DNA from: Accumulibacter sp.
GTDB lineage: Bacteria > Pseudomonadota > Gammaproteobacteria > Burkholderiales > Rhodocyclaceae
Assembly: GCF_023806635.1 (NCBI RefSeq)
Contig: NZ_JAMTDQ010000091.1
Location: 1-64,000 of the forward strand
Length of the DNA stretch: 64,000 bases
Direction of reading: 5' to 3'
Positions 26,585 to 36,522 of the stretch are shown here, in pieces (positions within the stretch are counted from its first letter, which is position 1; every line of letters begins with the position of its first letter). A model generated the notes under the pieces. The model searched no databases, was not told the origin of the DNA, and saw only the letters and a list, made by a program, of their open reading frames with translations. A program made the translations under genes and the position numbers.

Positions 26585-28039
26585 ATGTCAGAAGAGATCC
26601 TGATCAACTTCACACCACAGGAAACGCGCGTTGCCGTCACGCTGCAGGGTGTGGTCCAGGAACTGCACATCGAGCGGAGCGCCAGTCGTGGCTTCGTCGG
26701 CAACGTCTACCTGGGGCGGATCGTCCGCATCCTGCCCGGCATGCAGTCTGCCTTCATCGACATCGGCCTTGGCCGGACCGCCTTTCTCCATGTTGCGGAC
26801 ATCCGGGAGCCACGCAGCGGCGACGAGCCGCTGCGACCGATCGAGCGACTGCTCAGCGAAGGCCAGAGCATTCTCGTGCAGGTGATCAAGGATCCGATGG
26901 GCAGCAAGGGAGCGCGGCTGTCGACACAGGTGTCGCTCGCCGGACGGATGTTGGTCTATCTGCCGCAGGACAGGCACATCGGCATCTCACAGCGGATCGA
27001 GCGCGAGGCCGACCGCGAAGCGCTGCGCGAGAAGCTGGGCCGACTGGTGCCCGGCGACGAGCCGGGCGGCTTCATCGTCCGCACGATGGCCGAGAGCGCG
27101 AGCGAGGCCGAACTGGCGAAGGACATCGAATACCTGCGCAAGCTGTGGCGCGACATCCGGGCGCAGTCGACGACGGCGGCACCACCGGCGTTGCTCTATC
27201 AGGAGCTGTCGTTGTCGCAACGTGTATTGCGCGACTTCGTCAACCCCGAGACGGCGCGCATCGTCATCGATTCGCGCGAGAACTTCCAGCGCCTGACCGC
27301 CTTTGCCGCCGAGTACACGCCGACGGTGGCGCCCTTGCTCGAGCACTACGTCGGTGAGCGACCACTGTTCGATCTGCACGGGGTCGAGGACGAGATCCAG
27401 AGGGCACTGGCACGGCGGGTCGACCTGAAGTCCGGCGGCTACCTGATCATCGACCAGACCGAGGCGATGACCACCATCGACGTCAATACCGGTGGTTTCG
27501 TCGGCGTCCGCAACTTCGACGACACCATCTTCAAGACCAACCTCGAGGCCGCGCAGACGATCGCCCGCCAGTTGCGCCTGCGCAACCTGGGCGGCATCAT
27601 CATCATCGACTTCATCGACATGGAGAATGACGAGCATCGTACGGCGGTTCTCAGCGAGTTCAACAAGGCACTCGCGCGCGACCACACCCGCCTGACGGTG
27701 AACGGTTTCACCGCCCTGGGGCTGGTCGAAATGACGCGCAAGCGCACCCGCGAGTCGCTAGCGCACGTCCTCTGCGAGGAATGCCCGACCTGCGGCGGGC
27801 GCGGTGAAGTCAGGACGGCGCGCACGGTCTGCTACGAGATCCTCCGTGAACTGCTGCGCGAGGCGCGCCAGTTCAACGCCCGCGAGTATCGCGTCCTCGG
27901 CAGCCAGGCGGTGATCGACCGTTTCCTCGACGAGGAATCGCAGGGGCTGGCGATGCTCTCCGACTTCATCGGCAAGCCGATTTCGCTGCAGGCCGAACCA
28001 AGCTACTCGCAGGAGCAATACGACATCGTCCTGATGTGA
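26585..28039 (+). CDS. rng: Ribonuclease G
   Basis: Endoribonuclease that matures the 5' end of 16S rRNA and takes part in mRNA decay. The 484-residue protein has an S1 domain at the N-terminus (about 35-125; RGFVGNVYLGRIVRILPGMQ) and the RNase E/G catalytic domain with metal-binding Asp residues in MTTIDVNTGGFVG and IIIIDFIDM. A Zn-link pair (CEECPTCGGRG) follows. It lacks the long RNase E tail. The ATG at 26585 begins the standard MSEEILINFTPQETRVA N-terminus. A TAGAAT element at 26515-26520 could be its -10. Confidence 0.95.
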   Translation: MSEEILINFTPQETRVAVTLQGVVQELHIERSASRGFVGNVYLGRIVRILPGMQSAFIDIGLGRTAFLHVADIREPRSGDEPLRPIERLLSEGQSILVQVIKDPMGSKGARLSTQVSLAGRMLVYLPQDRHIGISQRIEREADREALREKLGRLVPGDEPGGFIVRTMAESASEAELAKDIEYLRKLWRDIRAQSTTAAPPALLYQELSLSQRVLRDFVNPETARIVIDSRENFQRLTAFAAEYTPTVAPLLEHYVGERPLFDLHGVEDEIQRALARRVDLKSGGYLIIDQTEAMTTIDVNTGGFVGVRNFDDTIFKTNLEAAQTIARQLRLRNLGGIIIIDFIDMENDEHRTAVLSEFNKALARDHTRLTVNGFTALGLVEMTRKRTRESLAHVLCEECPTCGGRGEVRTARTVCYEILRELLREARQFNAREYRVLGSQAVIDRFLDEESQGLAMLSDFIGKPISLQAEPSYSQEQYDIVLM

Positions 28040-28137
28040 GCCGCCCCCTTCGGTCCGCAGCGCCACTTGTTGTGCCGTGACCGGGGATGTTGGGGCTATC
28101 ATGACGGCTGGCACGACAGACAACGAGAGGAGAGCCG

Positions 28138-28785
28138 ATGCGTGCGACCCTGAACGACCGGGTGATGTCGTGGGCAGCGGCCCTGGTCACCCTCACGCTC
28201 TTCGGCTGCGCGACGACCCAGATGAAAAGCGAGTGGCGTGACCCGAAGGCTGCCGGTGCGGTACTCAAGGGCCAGCAGGTGCTGGTGGTCTGCCAGAGCC
28301 GTGACCCTTCGCTGCGCCGCATCTGCGAGGACCAGTGGGCGATGCGACTGCAGCGGGCGGGAGCGGCCGGTATCCAGAGCTACGCCATACCGCACTTCCC
28401 GGCCGATGGCATGGCCGGCAGCGAGGAGATCAGGTCAGCCGCCGAACACGTCGGAGCCCCGATCGTGGCCAGCGTGCAACTGGCGCTGGATGACCTGGCA
28501 GTGGTCAACCCGGCGCCGCAGGTGGGCATCGGTATGGCTGGCGGCAGCAGCGGCTACCGCACCGGTGGTTTCAGCGCCGGCGGTCTTGGCCTGTCCTTTC
28601 CGCTCGGGTGGCCGACCGCGGCACAGGGGATGGTCTGCAGCGCAGCGATGGTGGATGCCGCCAGCGGTGCCGTCTTCTGGTCGGGCAGTGCCACCGCGCC
28701 GCCCTCGGGAGCGCAGGCTGGGCAGGTCGCGGAACTGACACAGCTCATGATCGACTCCTTGTTGCGTGCCGGACTGCTGCACTAG
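28138..28785 (+). CDS. Predicted outer-membrane lipoprotein
   Basis: A 215-residue protein with a lipoprotein signal peptide ending in the lipobox LFGC (cysteine about residue 24). GAGAGGAGAGCCG gives a strong ribosome site before the ATG. The mature part is about 190 residues with a Gly/Ser-rich stretch (GIGMAGGSSGYRTGGFSAGG). The overall pattern is that of small lipoproteins of unknown function, distantly like DUF4136 types. The gene is single and faces the kinase gene tail-to-tail. Confidence 0.75.
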   Translation: MRATLNDRVMSWAAALVTLTLFGCATTQMKSEWRDPKAAGAVLKGQQVLVVCQSRDPSLRRICEDQWAMRLQRAGAAGIQSYAIPHFPADGMAGSEEIRSAAEHVGAPIVASVQLALDDLAVVNPAPQVGIGMAGGSSGYRTGGFSAGGLGLSFPLGWPTAAQGMVCSAAMVDAASGAVFWSGSATAPPSGAQAGQVAELTQLMIDSLLRAGLLH

Positions 28786-28898
28786 TTCGTTCCGCCCGGT
28801 CAGGCACGGAAGACCGCACGGCGTCGCGCCCGACGGCACCGCTGCTCCTCGCCACGGCAGTGGTTTCGTGACTGTTCTCAGGGGGACGGCGCAGGCGA

Positions 28899-30992
28899 TC
28901 AGCCCTGCCCGGTGCCGACCTCCCTGAGGAAGTGCGCACGCTGCTCGGCGCTGTCGATCTGGCTGGCCAGCGCCCGGCACAACGAATCCACGTCGGCCGC
29001 ACTGGCGGCTTCACGGCGCAACAGAATCTTCGCCAGAGGGCCGATATGGCGTGCCAGTATCCGGCCGATGCGCTCGCAGTCGGCCTCGGCGAGACCACTC
29101 CCGACTGCACTGCCGGCGGTCGCGGCAGGCAGCGACGCGGCCGCAGCCGCCGACGACGGCGAGTCGGGACGATGACTGTCCGCTTTCGCGCCCGCTGCTG
29201 GCTGCTGCAACCGGTGCGTGAGCGCGGCGAGAAATGCCGAGCGGGCCGGCGGGTCGGAGATCATTTCCGCCAGAAGGCGGTGCAGATCCTGGCGCCCGCC
29301 GGCACGCGGCAGCGTCTTGCGCACCAGGATGCGGGCCATCGGTCCGATGTACGCCGTCAATACCCGTTCGGCCTCCTCGATGACGGCCGGCGTCAGATCA
29401 CTCGCCGTCGTTGCGGCGGCGTTGGCGGTGATCGGCTGTGAGGCGAGCGCGGCCGGTGTGCCGACGTAGAGGTAGAGATCATGAACCCGGTCCTGCGGGT
29501 CGCGCCGCTGGCCGAGTGCGGTGAAACAGGTCGCCGCGCGGCGGCGCAACTGCGCAATCAGATCGACGTAGGCGGCGCTGACCAGCACCTGACCGGGCTC
29601 GGCGAAACGCATGACGCGGAACGCGCTGGCAACGCCATCGCCGAGCAGGCGAGAGCGGCCCCCAGGATCGGGCTGGACGCGTACCGGCCCGAGGTTGATG
29701 CCGATGTACAGGCCCAGCCCGCGTTCGCTCGCTGCCGCGCTGAGCCGGCTGGCGGTGCGCAGGGCATCCTCGGGGTCGCCGACGTAGCAGACTGCACAAC
29801 CCTCGCGGGTGTTCGCTGCCAGGCGGCTGTTCGCCGGCACACCGGCGACGGCCTGGCTGACCAGCATCGCCAGGAGTTGGCGGTGCTCCTTGTGCGCCGC
29901 CTCGGCGGCGGCCCCGGCTGGCGTCGGCGCAGCGCACACGTCGCTGAAGAGCACCGCGCCGATGAAGCTGCAACCTTCAGTGAAGGAACTGCCGGGTGTC
30001 GGCAGCACGGCTGGCGAGCAGGCCGCTTCGGCCACGGGTTGTCCGGCGGGCGGCAGGCAGGCGCGGCGGAAATCCGCCACCCGTCGCGGGCGCAGGTTCT
30101 CGTCGGGCGTCAGCGCCCAATCGATGGCCCGCAGCATCGCCTTGCCGTAGACGTCGGCCCGCCCGATCGCCGCCGCAGCGGGCATCGGATCCTCGCGCAG
30201 CCGCGCCAGGCTCTCGGTCGGCAGGTGACCCGTGACCAGCCAGTACATCACCCCGGCCAGCGAGTAGAGGTCGCTCCACGGACCCTGCTTGCCGTCGGGC
30301 AGGTACTGCTCGGCCGGTGCGAAACCGGGCGTCACGACCGCGGTCAGCAGCTGCTGCTGTCCCTGCGTGCCAAGGCGGCGGGCCGAGCCGAAGTCGAGCA
30401 GGACCGGTGAGCCGTCGACGCGCATGTAGATGTTGCGCGGCTTGATGTCGCGATGCAGGAAGCCGGCGTTGTGGATCGTTTCGAGCCCGTCGAGCAAGGG
30501 CCGCACGATGCGGTGCAGAGTGGCGGCATCGACTGGCTCGCGACTGGCCAGCCATCTGTCGAGCGGTTCTCCGCTTTCGTATTCCATGACCATGTAGGCC
30601 GTGTCGTTCGCGGTGAAGTAGCGCAGTACGCGCACGATCCCGGGATGGTGAAAGCTGGCGAGCGCCCGACATTCCTGCAGGAAACGATCGAGACCCCAGG
30701 CGAAGGAGCTGGCCCCGGCAGTCGAGTGCGGACGCACCGACAGGCCAGGCCCACGTCCGGCAGTGTCACGCGGCAGATACTCCTTGATCGCCACCGGGCA
30801 GTCGAGATGCGTATCGTGCGCCAGATAGGTGATGCCGAAGCCGCCGCTGCCGAGAACACGATCGATCCGGTACTCGTGCATGGCGGAGCCGGCCGGCAGT
30901 GCCAGCAGGTCGCTGTCGGCCGGCGATGAGCGAGGCTGCTGCCCCTGGCCGGCACCGTCGTTGCTCGCGCCGGGCCCCGCCCGCTCAGCCAT
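28899..30992 (-). CDS. Ser/Thr protein kinase with cyclase-like domain and duplicated C-terminal module
   Basis: A 697-residue soluble protein. Residues about 41-310 are a Hanks-type kinase: GSGGFGITYLAHD loop, Lys in VAIKEYL, HRDIKPRN catalytic loop, LDFGSAR magnesium loop and APAEQY activation segment. Residues about 335-520 resemble a class III nucleotide cyclase (GAVLFSDVCAAPT, RSRLLGDGVASAFRVM), but several catalytic positions look changed. Residues 533-592 and 634-693 are two copies of a helical module (AYIGPMARILVRK; RHIGPLAKILLRR). It overlaps the upstream haem-type sensor gene by eight bases, so the two are made together and probably form a sensor-effector pair. Confidence 0.88.
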   Translation of the reverse strand: MAERAGPGASNDGAGQGQQPRSSPADSDLLALPAGSAMHEYRIDRVLGSGGFGITYLAHDTHLDCPVAIKEYLPRDTAGRGPGLSVRPHSTAGASSFAWGLDRFLQECRALASFHHPGIVRVLRYFTANDTAYMVMEYESGEPLDRWLASREPVDAATLHRIVRPLLDGLETIHNAGFLHRDIKPRNIYMRVDGSPVLLDFGSARRLGTQGQQQLLTAVVTPGFAPAEQYLPDGKQGPWSDLYSLAGVMYWLVTGHLPTESLARLREDPMPAAAAIGRADVYGKAMLRAIDWALTPDENLRPRRVADFRRACLPPAGQPVAEAACSPAVLPTPGSSFTEGCSFIGAVLFSDVCAAPTPAGAAAEAAHKEHRQLLAMLVSQAVAGVPANSRLAANTREGCAVCYVGDPEDALRTASRLSAAASERGLGLYIGINLGPVRVQPDPGGRSRLLGDGVASAFRVMRFAEPGQVLVSAAYVDLIAQLRRRAATCFTALGQRRDPQDRVHDLYLYVGTPAALASQPITANAAATTASDLTPAVIEEAERVLTAYIGPMARILVRKTLPRAGGRQDLHRLLAEMISDPPARSAFLAALTHRLQQPAAGAKADSHRPDSPSSAAAAASLPAATAGSAVGSGLAEADCERIGRILARHIGPLAKILLRREAASAADVDSLCRALASQIDSAEQRAHFLREVGTGQG

Positions 30993-31857
30993 CGATCATC
31001 TGCATCGCCTTCTCGAGACTGCGACGCATCCGGTTGAACGAGCTGGCCAGAACGGCAACCTCGTCGCCGCCCCTCTCGGGAAACTCCGGTTGTTCGAAAT
31101 CGCCGGTGCTGACCTTGTCGGCAGCAGCCGACAGGCGCGTCACCGGTCCTATGATCAGCCAGGAGAGAAGCAGGTTGAGGACGATGAAGACGACCGCGAA
31201 CACCGCCGCCAGGGAAACCATGAACGTGCGGAAAGCCTGTGCAGCGTTCTCCAGTGGCACGGACATCGGGACCGAAACGACCTGCGCCCCGACCACCTCA
31301 TCGAGCTTCCAGCCGAAGCCATTGGCCGGGCCGTAGATGCGGATCATCGACGGCGGCGCGACATCGGGTGTGCTGTGGCACTGCAGGCAGGCAGGCGATT
31401 CGATGCGGATCGGATGGGCGACGTAGAGCAGCCGGCCGGTCGGCGTGTCGCGCTCACCACTGATCTCCTTCTGATCGGCACGGTTGCGGAAGCTGTGGAT
31501 CAGGTCGGCTTCCCAGTCGGCGGGCCGGTCGCGCAGGTTCGTCGGATTGAGCGTCGCTTCCTTGTAGGCATAGTTGGCGTACTTCCGTCGCAGATGCTGC
31601 AGCGCCTCGGTGGCGGCAAAAGCCGGCACCGTCTGCGGCAGGAAGACCTTGTCCATCTGCCCGACGAGGTGCGGCCGCACCTGGTCGACCGTATAGGCAC
31701 GCACGGCCAACGCCGCTTCCATCAGCAGGCGCGCCTCGCCAAGCACCTGCTCGCGCGCGTGCCGGTCGAGCAGAGTCCGGGAAACATAGCCGGTGACGAA
31801 GAAGCCGGCAAGGAAGACGGCGAGCAACACGAGATTGAATTTCAGTCGCAGACCCAT
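30985..31857 (-). CDS. Tll0287-like (DUF3365) haem sensor with HAMP domain
   Basis: A 290-residue inner-membrane protein. It has an N-terminal transmembrane helix and a periplasmic Tll0287-like/DUF3365 domain (about 30-205) with one c-type haem site (CLQCH). A second helix (about 212-235) and a cytoplasmic HAMP domain (about 236-287) follow, and the chain then stops. It has no kinase, cyclase or chemotaxis output of its own. The eight-base overlap with the downstream Ser/Thr kinase gene suggests that kinase is the output. Such domains sense redox state or gases; the ligand is not known. Confidence 0.87.
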   Translation of the reverse strand: MGLRLKFNLVLLAVFLAGFFVTGYVSRTLLDRHAREQVLGEARLLMEAALAVRAYTVDQVRPHLVGQMDKVFLPQTVPAFAATEALQHLRRKYANYAYKEATLNPTNLRDRPADWEADLIHSFRNRADQKEISGERDTPTGRLLYVAHPIRIESPACLQCHSTPDVAPPSMIRIYGPANGFGWKLDEVVGAQVVSVPMSVPLENAAQAFRTFMVSLAAVFAVVFIVLNLLLSWLIIGPVTRLSAAADKVSTGDFEQPEFPERGGDEVAVLASSFNRMRRSLEKAMQMIDG

Positions 31858-32107
31858 GGAGAGACCTCCCAGTCAGGAGTGAAACGGCGGTAGCTGCGAA
31901 ACGGCTGCGTGACTACCGCGCGAACCGGCTTCCCTTGCCTCGCGTCACCGGAATCTCGCCGGCAACGTCGCGAGTATCCGGGCCTTGTCGCCACGAGTCA
32001 ATCGGCTGCCTCGCCCAGCAGCAGCGCATGCTGACCGCGGGTTGCGAAGCTGCTCCGGCCCGCCTCGGGTCAGACCCTGTGACGGCCGGGCACGACAAGG
32101 GCAAGGG

Positions 32108-32248
32108 CTACTTCTTCTCGACGGGCGCTTGCCCGTCCGGTTTTTCGCCCGGCTTCGGCGCATCACCGAGCACGGTCTTCAGCGGGCAGATTGAGAAGGC
32201 CGGGCATCTCTTGCAGCCGGCAACGATGGCAATCGGGCACACGGTCAT
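32108..32248 (-). CDS. 46-residue cysteine-rich small protein
   Basis: A short gene too small for most callers. It starts at an ATG (32248) with GGGAG eight bases upstream. The chain opens MTVCPIAIVAGCKRCPAFSI, followed by CPL, giving four cysteines with the spacing C-x7-C-x2-C-x5-C. A charged Pro/Lys tail ends it. The pattern suggests a metal or iron-sulfur site and recalls small conserved proteins of beta/gammaproteobacteria; no function is known. It is divergent from the exonuclease fusion gene and downstream of the Tll0287 gene's promoter side. Confidence 0.65.
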   Translation of the reverse strand: MTVCPIAIVAGCKRCPAFSICPLKTVLGDAPKPGEKPDGQAPVEKK

Positions 32249-32488
32249 GATATCTCCCGGCAGTCGTCGAAAGACTTCAGGATACAGCTCTTTGCCACAC
32301 AGGTGCAGGCAGGCGCCCACGAATCGGCTGTCGCGCCGGTGCGCACCACCCCGGCGGCCGGAGTTCGCGTTCGTCGGCCAGAGACTGGGCACCGTGGTGG
32401 ACGTTAGCCGGTAGAATTGGCGTGTCCGATGGCGCACGCCGCGAGGCCTCCACGACCATTGCCCCGCAACCTTGCCGAGCACCGAACA

Positions 32489-34654
32489 ATGAACGCGCGC
32501 CTTCGTCTGGTCATCTCGGTCATCATCCTCTTCCTGCTGGTGACCGGCCCCTTCCTGATCACGGCAGCACTGGTCTGGGCAGATGCCCAGGCGGAAGAGC
32601 GCGCGGCGCTCGTCCGCCTGCTCGCGCCGCACCTGTCGCTGGGCACGATGATGACTGCCTTCGGCTTCTTCGTCGGTCTACTGGTCATACGCTATCTCTT
32701 TCGGGAATATGTCCAGGGTCTGCTGAAGATGACCGAGAACCTGCGCCTGATGCTGGCGGCGAACCGCAACTTCCGCGTCACACCGGAAGGACCGCCGGAG
32801 GTTCGCCTGCTGGCGGTGGCGACGAACGATCTCGCGCAGCAGCGTGACGGCCTGATGGACGATGTCGCGGCACAGATTGCCGCCGCCAAATCGTCGGTAG
32901 AGGAGGAAAAGAACCGGCTCGCGGCGCTGATGTCGGAACTGGCCCAGGCGGTCGTGGTGTGCAACCGCGAGGGACGGATCCTGCTCTACAACAGCCGCGC
33001 GCGACTGCAGTTCCGTGCACTCGCGCTCGGTACCACGGCAGTCGCCGGTGGCGCACTGATCGGGCTCGGCCGCTCGATCTTCTCGATCCTCGAACGCAGT
33101 CAGATCGACCACGCCCTAGACGTCGTCCGCCAGAGGTTGCGCAAGGGCGCGGCGACGGCAATCGCCACCTTCATCACGGCGACACGCGGCGGGCAACTCC
33201 TGCGCGTGCAACTGGTACCCGTCCTGGCGACCGATGACGCGCCGCACCAGCGCGAGATGACCGGCTACGTGCTGACGGTCGAGAACATCACCCGCAGCCT
33301 GGAACAGGAGTCCCGCCGCGATCAGGTCCTGCAGTCGCTGACCGACGGCACCCGCGGCAGCCTGGCCAACATCCGCGTCGCAGTGGGCAACCTGCTCGAC
33401 TACCCCGACATCGAACCGGAGATTCGTGACCGCTTCATGGGCATCATCAGCGACGAGGTCGTCCGCATGAGCCAGCGTCTCGACCGGACGATGAGCGAGT
33501 TCGCCGATTCATTGAAGACACGCTGGCCGCTGGAAGAGGTCCAGGGACTCGATCTGGTCGTTGCCGCACAGCGTCGCATCGAGCAGGAGCTGCAACTTGC
33601 AACCGGCAACGAGGAGATCGATGAGGCGGTCTGGCTGCGCGCCGAGAGCTTCTCGCTCGTTTTCTCGATCTGCTTCCTGGCTGCGAGACTGGTCCATCAG
33701 CATCGCATCCCTGAACTGCGCTTCCGACTGCTGCCTTTCGGCAGGCTGGCCTACCTGGACATGATCTGGGCCGACCATGCCATCTCGCTGGAGACGTTCG
33801 CGAGCTGGGAAAACGAGACCATGCACCTCGGGACGGAGAGCTCGCCGCTGTCGCTGCGCGACGTGATCGACCGCCACGGGGGGGAAATCTGGTACGAACG
33901 CGAAAAGGCCAGCGCACGCTGCTTCTTCCGCTTCGTGCTGCCGGTTGCCCTGCCCGACAGCCTGCAGCCGCAAGCGGCCGGCGACGAGCCGGGCGTACGC
34001 CCGGAATACTACGATTTCGACCTCTTTCATTTCCGCGACCAGAGCATCGATCTCGACCGGCCGCTCGGCGACCTGGCCTACACCGTCTTCGACACCGAGA
34101 CCACTGGACTCGAACCGGCTGCCGGCGACGAGATCATCCAGATCGGCGCGGTGCGCATCGTCAATGGCCGCCTGCTGCGGCACGAGAACTTCGATCAGCT
34201 CGTCGACCCGCAACGCCTCCTGCGGCCCGAGGGCGTCCGCATTCACGGCATCACCGACGACATGGTGCGCGGCCAGCCGCAGATCGACGTCGTGCTGCCC
34301 GCCTTCCATGATTTCTGCAACGAGACCGTTCTCGTTGCCCACAACGCCGCCTTCGACATGCGCTTCCTGCAGTTGAAGGAGGATTCGACAGGCGTGGTGT
34401 TCAGGCAGCCGGTCCTCGACACGCTGCTGCTTTCCGGCGTGCTGCACGCCAATCAGGACTCGCACCAGCTCGATCACATCGCCGAGCGACTCGGCGTAGT
34501 GATCGCCGGGCGGCACAACGCGCTCGGCGACGCGTGTGCAACGGCCGAGGTCTTCCTCAGGATGCTGCCGCTGCTGGCGCAGATGGGAATCGTCACCCTG
34601 CGGCAGGCGCTCGATGCGTCGGAGAAGAGCTACTTCGCGCGCGTCAAGTACTGA
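32489..34654 (+). CDS. Degenerate sensor-kinase fused to DnaQ-like 3'-5' exonuclease
   Basis: A 721-residue inner-membrane protein. Two transmembrane helices (about 7-30 and 53-70) lead to a HAMP-like and PAS-like cytosolic region (about 75-265). A histidine-kinase-like module follows (about 270-490), but the HisKA position reads LTDGTRGSLANIRVAV without the phospho-His, and the ATP-binding N box is not visible; only the end (DVIDRHGGEIWYE) looks like HATPase. Residues about 527-721 are a DEDDh exonuclease of the DNA polymerase III epsilon type (FDTETTGLEP, HNAAFDMRFL, HNALGDA). The fusion may couple a membrane signal to nuclease activity. The ATG at 32489 is used; its ribosome site is weak. 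Confidence 0.88.
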   Translation: MNARLRLVISVIILFLLVTGPFLITAALVWADAQAEERAALVRLLAPHLSLGTMMTAFGFFVGLLVIRYLFREYVQGLLKMTENLRLMLAANRNFRVTPEGPPEVRLLAVATNDLAQQRDGLMDDVAAQIAAAKSSVEEEKNRLAALMSELAQAVVVCNREGRILLYNSRARLQFRALALGTTAVAGGALIGLGRSIFSILERSQIDHALDVVRQRLRKGAATAIATFITATRGGQLLRVQLVPVLATDDAPHQREMTGYVLTVENITRSLEQESRRDQVLQSLTDGTRGSLANIRVAVGNLLDYPDIEPEIRDRFMGIISDEVVRMSQRLDRTMSEFADSLKTRWPLEEVQGLDLVVAAQRRIEQELQLATGNEEIDEAVWLRAESFSLVFSICFLAARLVHQHRIPELRFRLLPFGRLAYLDMIWADHAISLETFASWENETMHLGTESSPLSLRDVIDRHGGEIWYEREKASARCFFRFVLPVALPDSLQPQAAGDEPGVRPEYYDFDLFHFRDQSIDLDRPLGDLAYTVFDTETTGLEPAAGDEIIQIGAVRIVNGRLLRHENFDQLVDPQRLLRPEGVRIHGITDDMVRGQPQIDVVLPAFHDFCNETVLVAHNAAFDMRFLQLKEDSTGVVFRQPVLDTLLLSGVLHANQDSHQLDHIAERLGVVIAGRHNALGDACATAEVFLRMLPLLAQMGIVTLRQALDASEKSYFARVKY

Positions 34655-34685
34655 GGCGGGTCGCCGCCACGGCGACCCCGCAGAC

Positions 34686-36515
34686 TCATTCGACGGTCAC
34701 CGACTTCGCCAGGTTGCGCGGTTTGTCCACATCCGTGCCGCGCACCAGCGCGACATGATAGGCGAGCAACTGCAGCGGCACGACATGCAGCAGCGCCGAC
34801 AGGGCACCGTAATGCTCCGGCAGGTGCAGCACGTGAATCCCGTCCGATTCCTTCATCTCGCTGTCGGCATCGGCAAAGACCCAGAGTTCGCCACCGCGCG
34901 CCCGCACTTCCTGCAGGTTCGACTTCAGCTTCTCCAGCAGGGCGTCGTTGGGCGCCACGGCAATCACCGGCATCTCCCGGTCGACCAGCGCCAGCGGACC
35001 ATGCTTCAGTTCACCGGCCGGATAGGCCTCGGCATGGATGTACGAGATCTCCTTCAGCTTGAGCGCGCCCTCCATGGCGATCGGATAATGCCGACCACGG
35101 CCGAGAAACAGGGCATGCTGCTTCATAGAGAAACACTCGGCCCACTCGCGGATCTGCGGCTCCAGCTCGAGGATCATGCTGACCGCCATCGGCAGGTGTC
35201 GCATGGCCAGCAGTTCGCCAGCCTCCCGCTCGGCGTCGAGCCGGTCGCGGACCTTGGCAAGCACCAGCGTCAGCAGATAAAGAGCGGCGAGTTGGGTGGT
35301 GAAGGCCTTGGTCGACGCCACGCCGATCTCGGGACCGGCACGGGTGATGAACCGCAGGCTGTTTTCGCGCACCAGCGACGACTCGGGAACATTGCAGATG
35401 CACAGGGTGCGGTGCATGCCGAGAGACCTGGCGTAGTGCAGTGCCGCCAGAGTGTCGGCGGTCTCACCCGATTGGGAAATGGTGACAACCAGGGTCTGCG
35501 GATCGGCGACCGAGTCGCGATAGCGGTACTCGCTCGCCACTTCCACCGAGCAGGCGACACCGGCAATCGACTCGAGCCAGTAGCGCGCCACGAGACCGGC
35601 ATGGTAACTGGTACCGCAGGCGATGATCAGTACCTGCCGCACGCCGCGCAGAAGCTCCTCACTCTCGGCGCCGAAGATGCCCGGCTGGATGCTGCGCGCG
35701 GCGCCGATCATTTCAAGGGTGTTCGCCAGAGCCACCGGCTGCTCGAAGATCTCCTTCTGCATGTAGTGACGGTAGTTGCCCAGTTCGATCGCATCGGCCG
35801 ACAACTGCGATTCACTTTCCGGCCGCTCCACGGGTGTACCGTCGACGCGGGCAATGCGGTAGCCGTCGCGGGTCAGTTCGGCACAGTCGCCGTTCTCGAG
35901 GTACACCATCCGGCGCGTGACCTGTACCAGCGCCGAAGCATCGGAGGCGGCGTAGAGCCCGTCGCCACTCAGACCGAGAAGGAGTGGCGCGCCTTCACGC
36001 GCGACAACCAGCCGGCTCGGATCCGCTTCACGGACGACGGCGATCGCGTAGGCACCCTGCAGTTGCGCAACCGCCCGCCGAACGGCAGCGAGAAGGTCGC
36101 TCTCTGTCTTCAACTCATGGGCAATCAGGTGGGCGACGACCTCGGTGTCGGTGTCGGAAGTGAAGACATAGGCGAGATCCCTGAGGCGACCGCGCAGCGA
36201 CTCGTGGTTCTCGATGATCCCGTTATGGACGACGGCCAGCCCGCCGGAGATGTGCGGATGGGCATTTCGTTCGCACGGCACGCCGTGCGTCGCCCAGCGC
36301 GTGTGTGCGATGCCGGTGTTGCCCGCAGCGTGCGTCTCATCGACCTGCGCCGTCAGTTCGGCAACCCGGCCGACGGCGCGCAGCCGATGCAGGCCGCTGT
36401 CGTCGATCAGGGCGAGACCCGCCGAGTCGTAGCCGCGGTATTCGAGCTTGCGCAGGCCCTCGAGCAGGACGGGAACGATATTGCGGTCGGCGACCGCGGC
36501 TACGATGCCACACAT
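34686..36515 (-). CDS. glmS: Glutamine-fructose-6-phosphate aminotransferase
   Basis: Makes glucosamine-6-phosphate from fructose-6-phosphate and glutamine, the entry to peptidoglycan and LPS amino sugars. The 609-residue protein starts [12 protein letters not shown], with Cys2 becoming the N-terminal nucleophile of the class II amidotransferase domain (about 2-220). Two SIS isomerase domains follow (about 285-420 and 455-600; [13 protein letters not shown]). It ends in [19 protein letters not shown], as expected. The start is fixed by the need for the Cys after Met. It follows glmU by seven bases on the same strand. No glmS ribozyme-type leader is apparent, as expected in proteobacteria. Confidence 0.97.
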   Translation of the reverse strand: MCGIVAAVADRNIVPVLLEGLRKLEYRGYDSAGLALIDDSGLHRLRAVGRVAELTAQVDETHAAGNTGIAHTRWATHGVPCERNAHPHISGGLAVVHNGIIENHESLRGRLRDLAYVFTSDTDTEVVAHLIAHELKTESDLLAAVRRAVAQLQGAYAIAVVREADPSRLVVAREGAPLLLGLSGDGLYAASDASALVQVTRRMVYLENGDCAELTRDGYRIARVDGTPVERPESESQLSADAIELGNYRHYMQKEIFEQPVALANTLEMIGAARSIQPGIFGAESEELLRGVRQVLIIACGTSYHAGLVARYWLESIAGVACSVEVASEYRYRDSVADPQTLVVTISQSGETADTLAALHYARSLGMHRTLCICNVPESSLVRENSLRFITRAGPEIGVASTKAFTTQLAALYLLTLVLAKVRDRLDAEREAGELLAMRHLPMAVSMILELEPQIREWAECFSMKQHALFLGRGRHYPIAMEGALKLKEISYIHAEAYPAGELKHGPLALVDREMPVIAVAPNDALLEKLKSNLQEVRARGGELWVFADADSEMKESDGIHVLHLPEHYGALSALLHVVPLQLLAYHVALVRGTDVDKPRNLAKSVTVE

Positions 36516-36522
36516 GGTCAGT

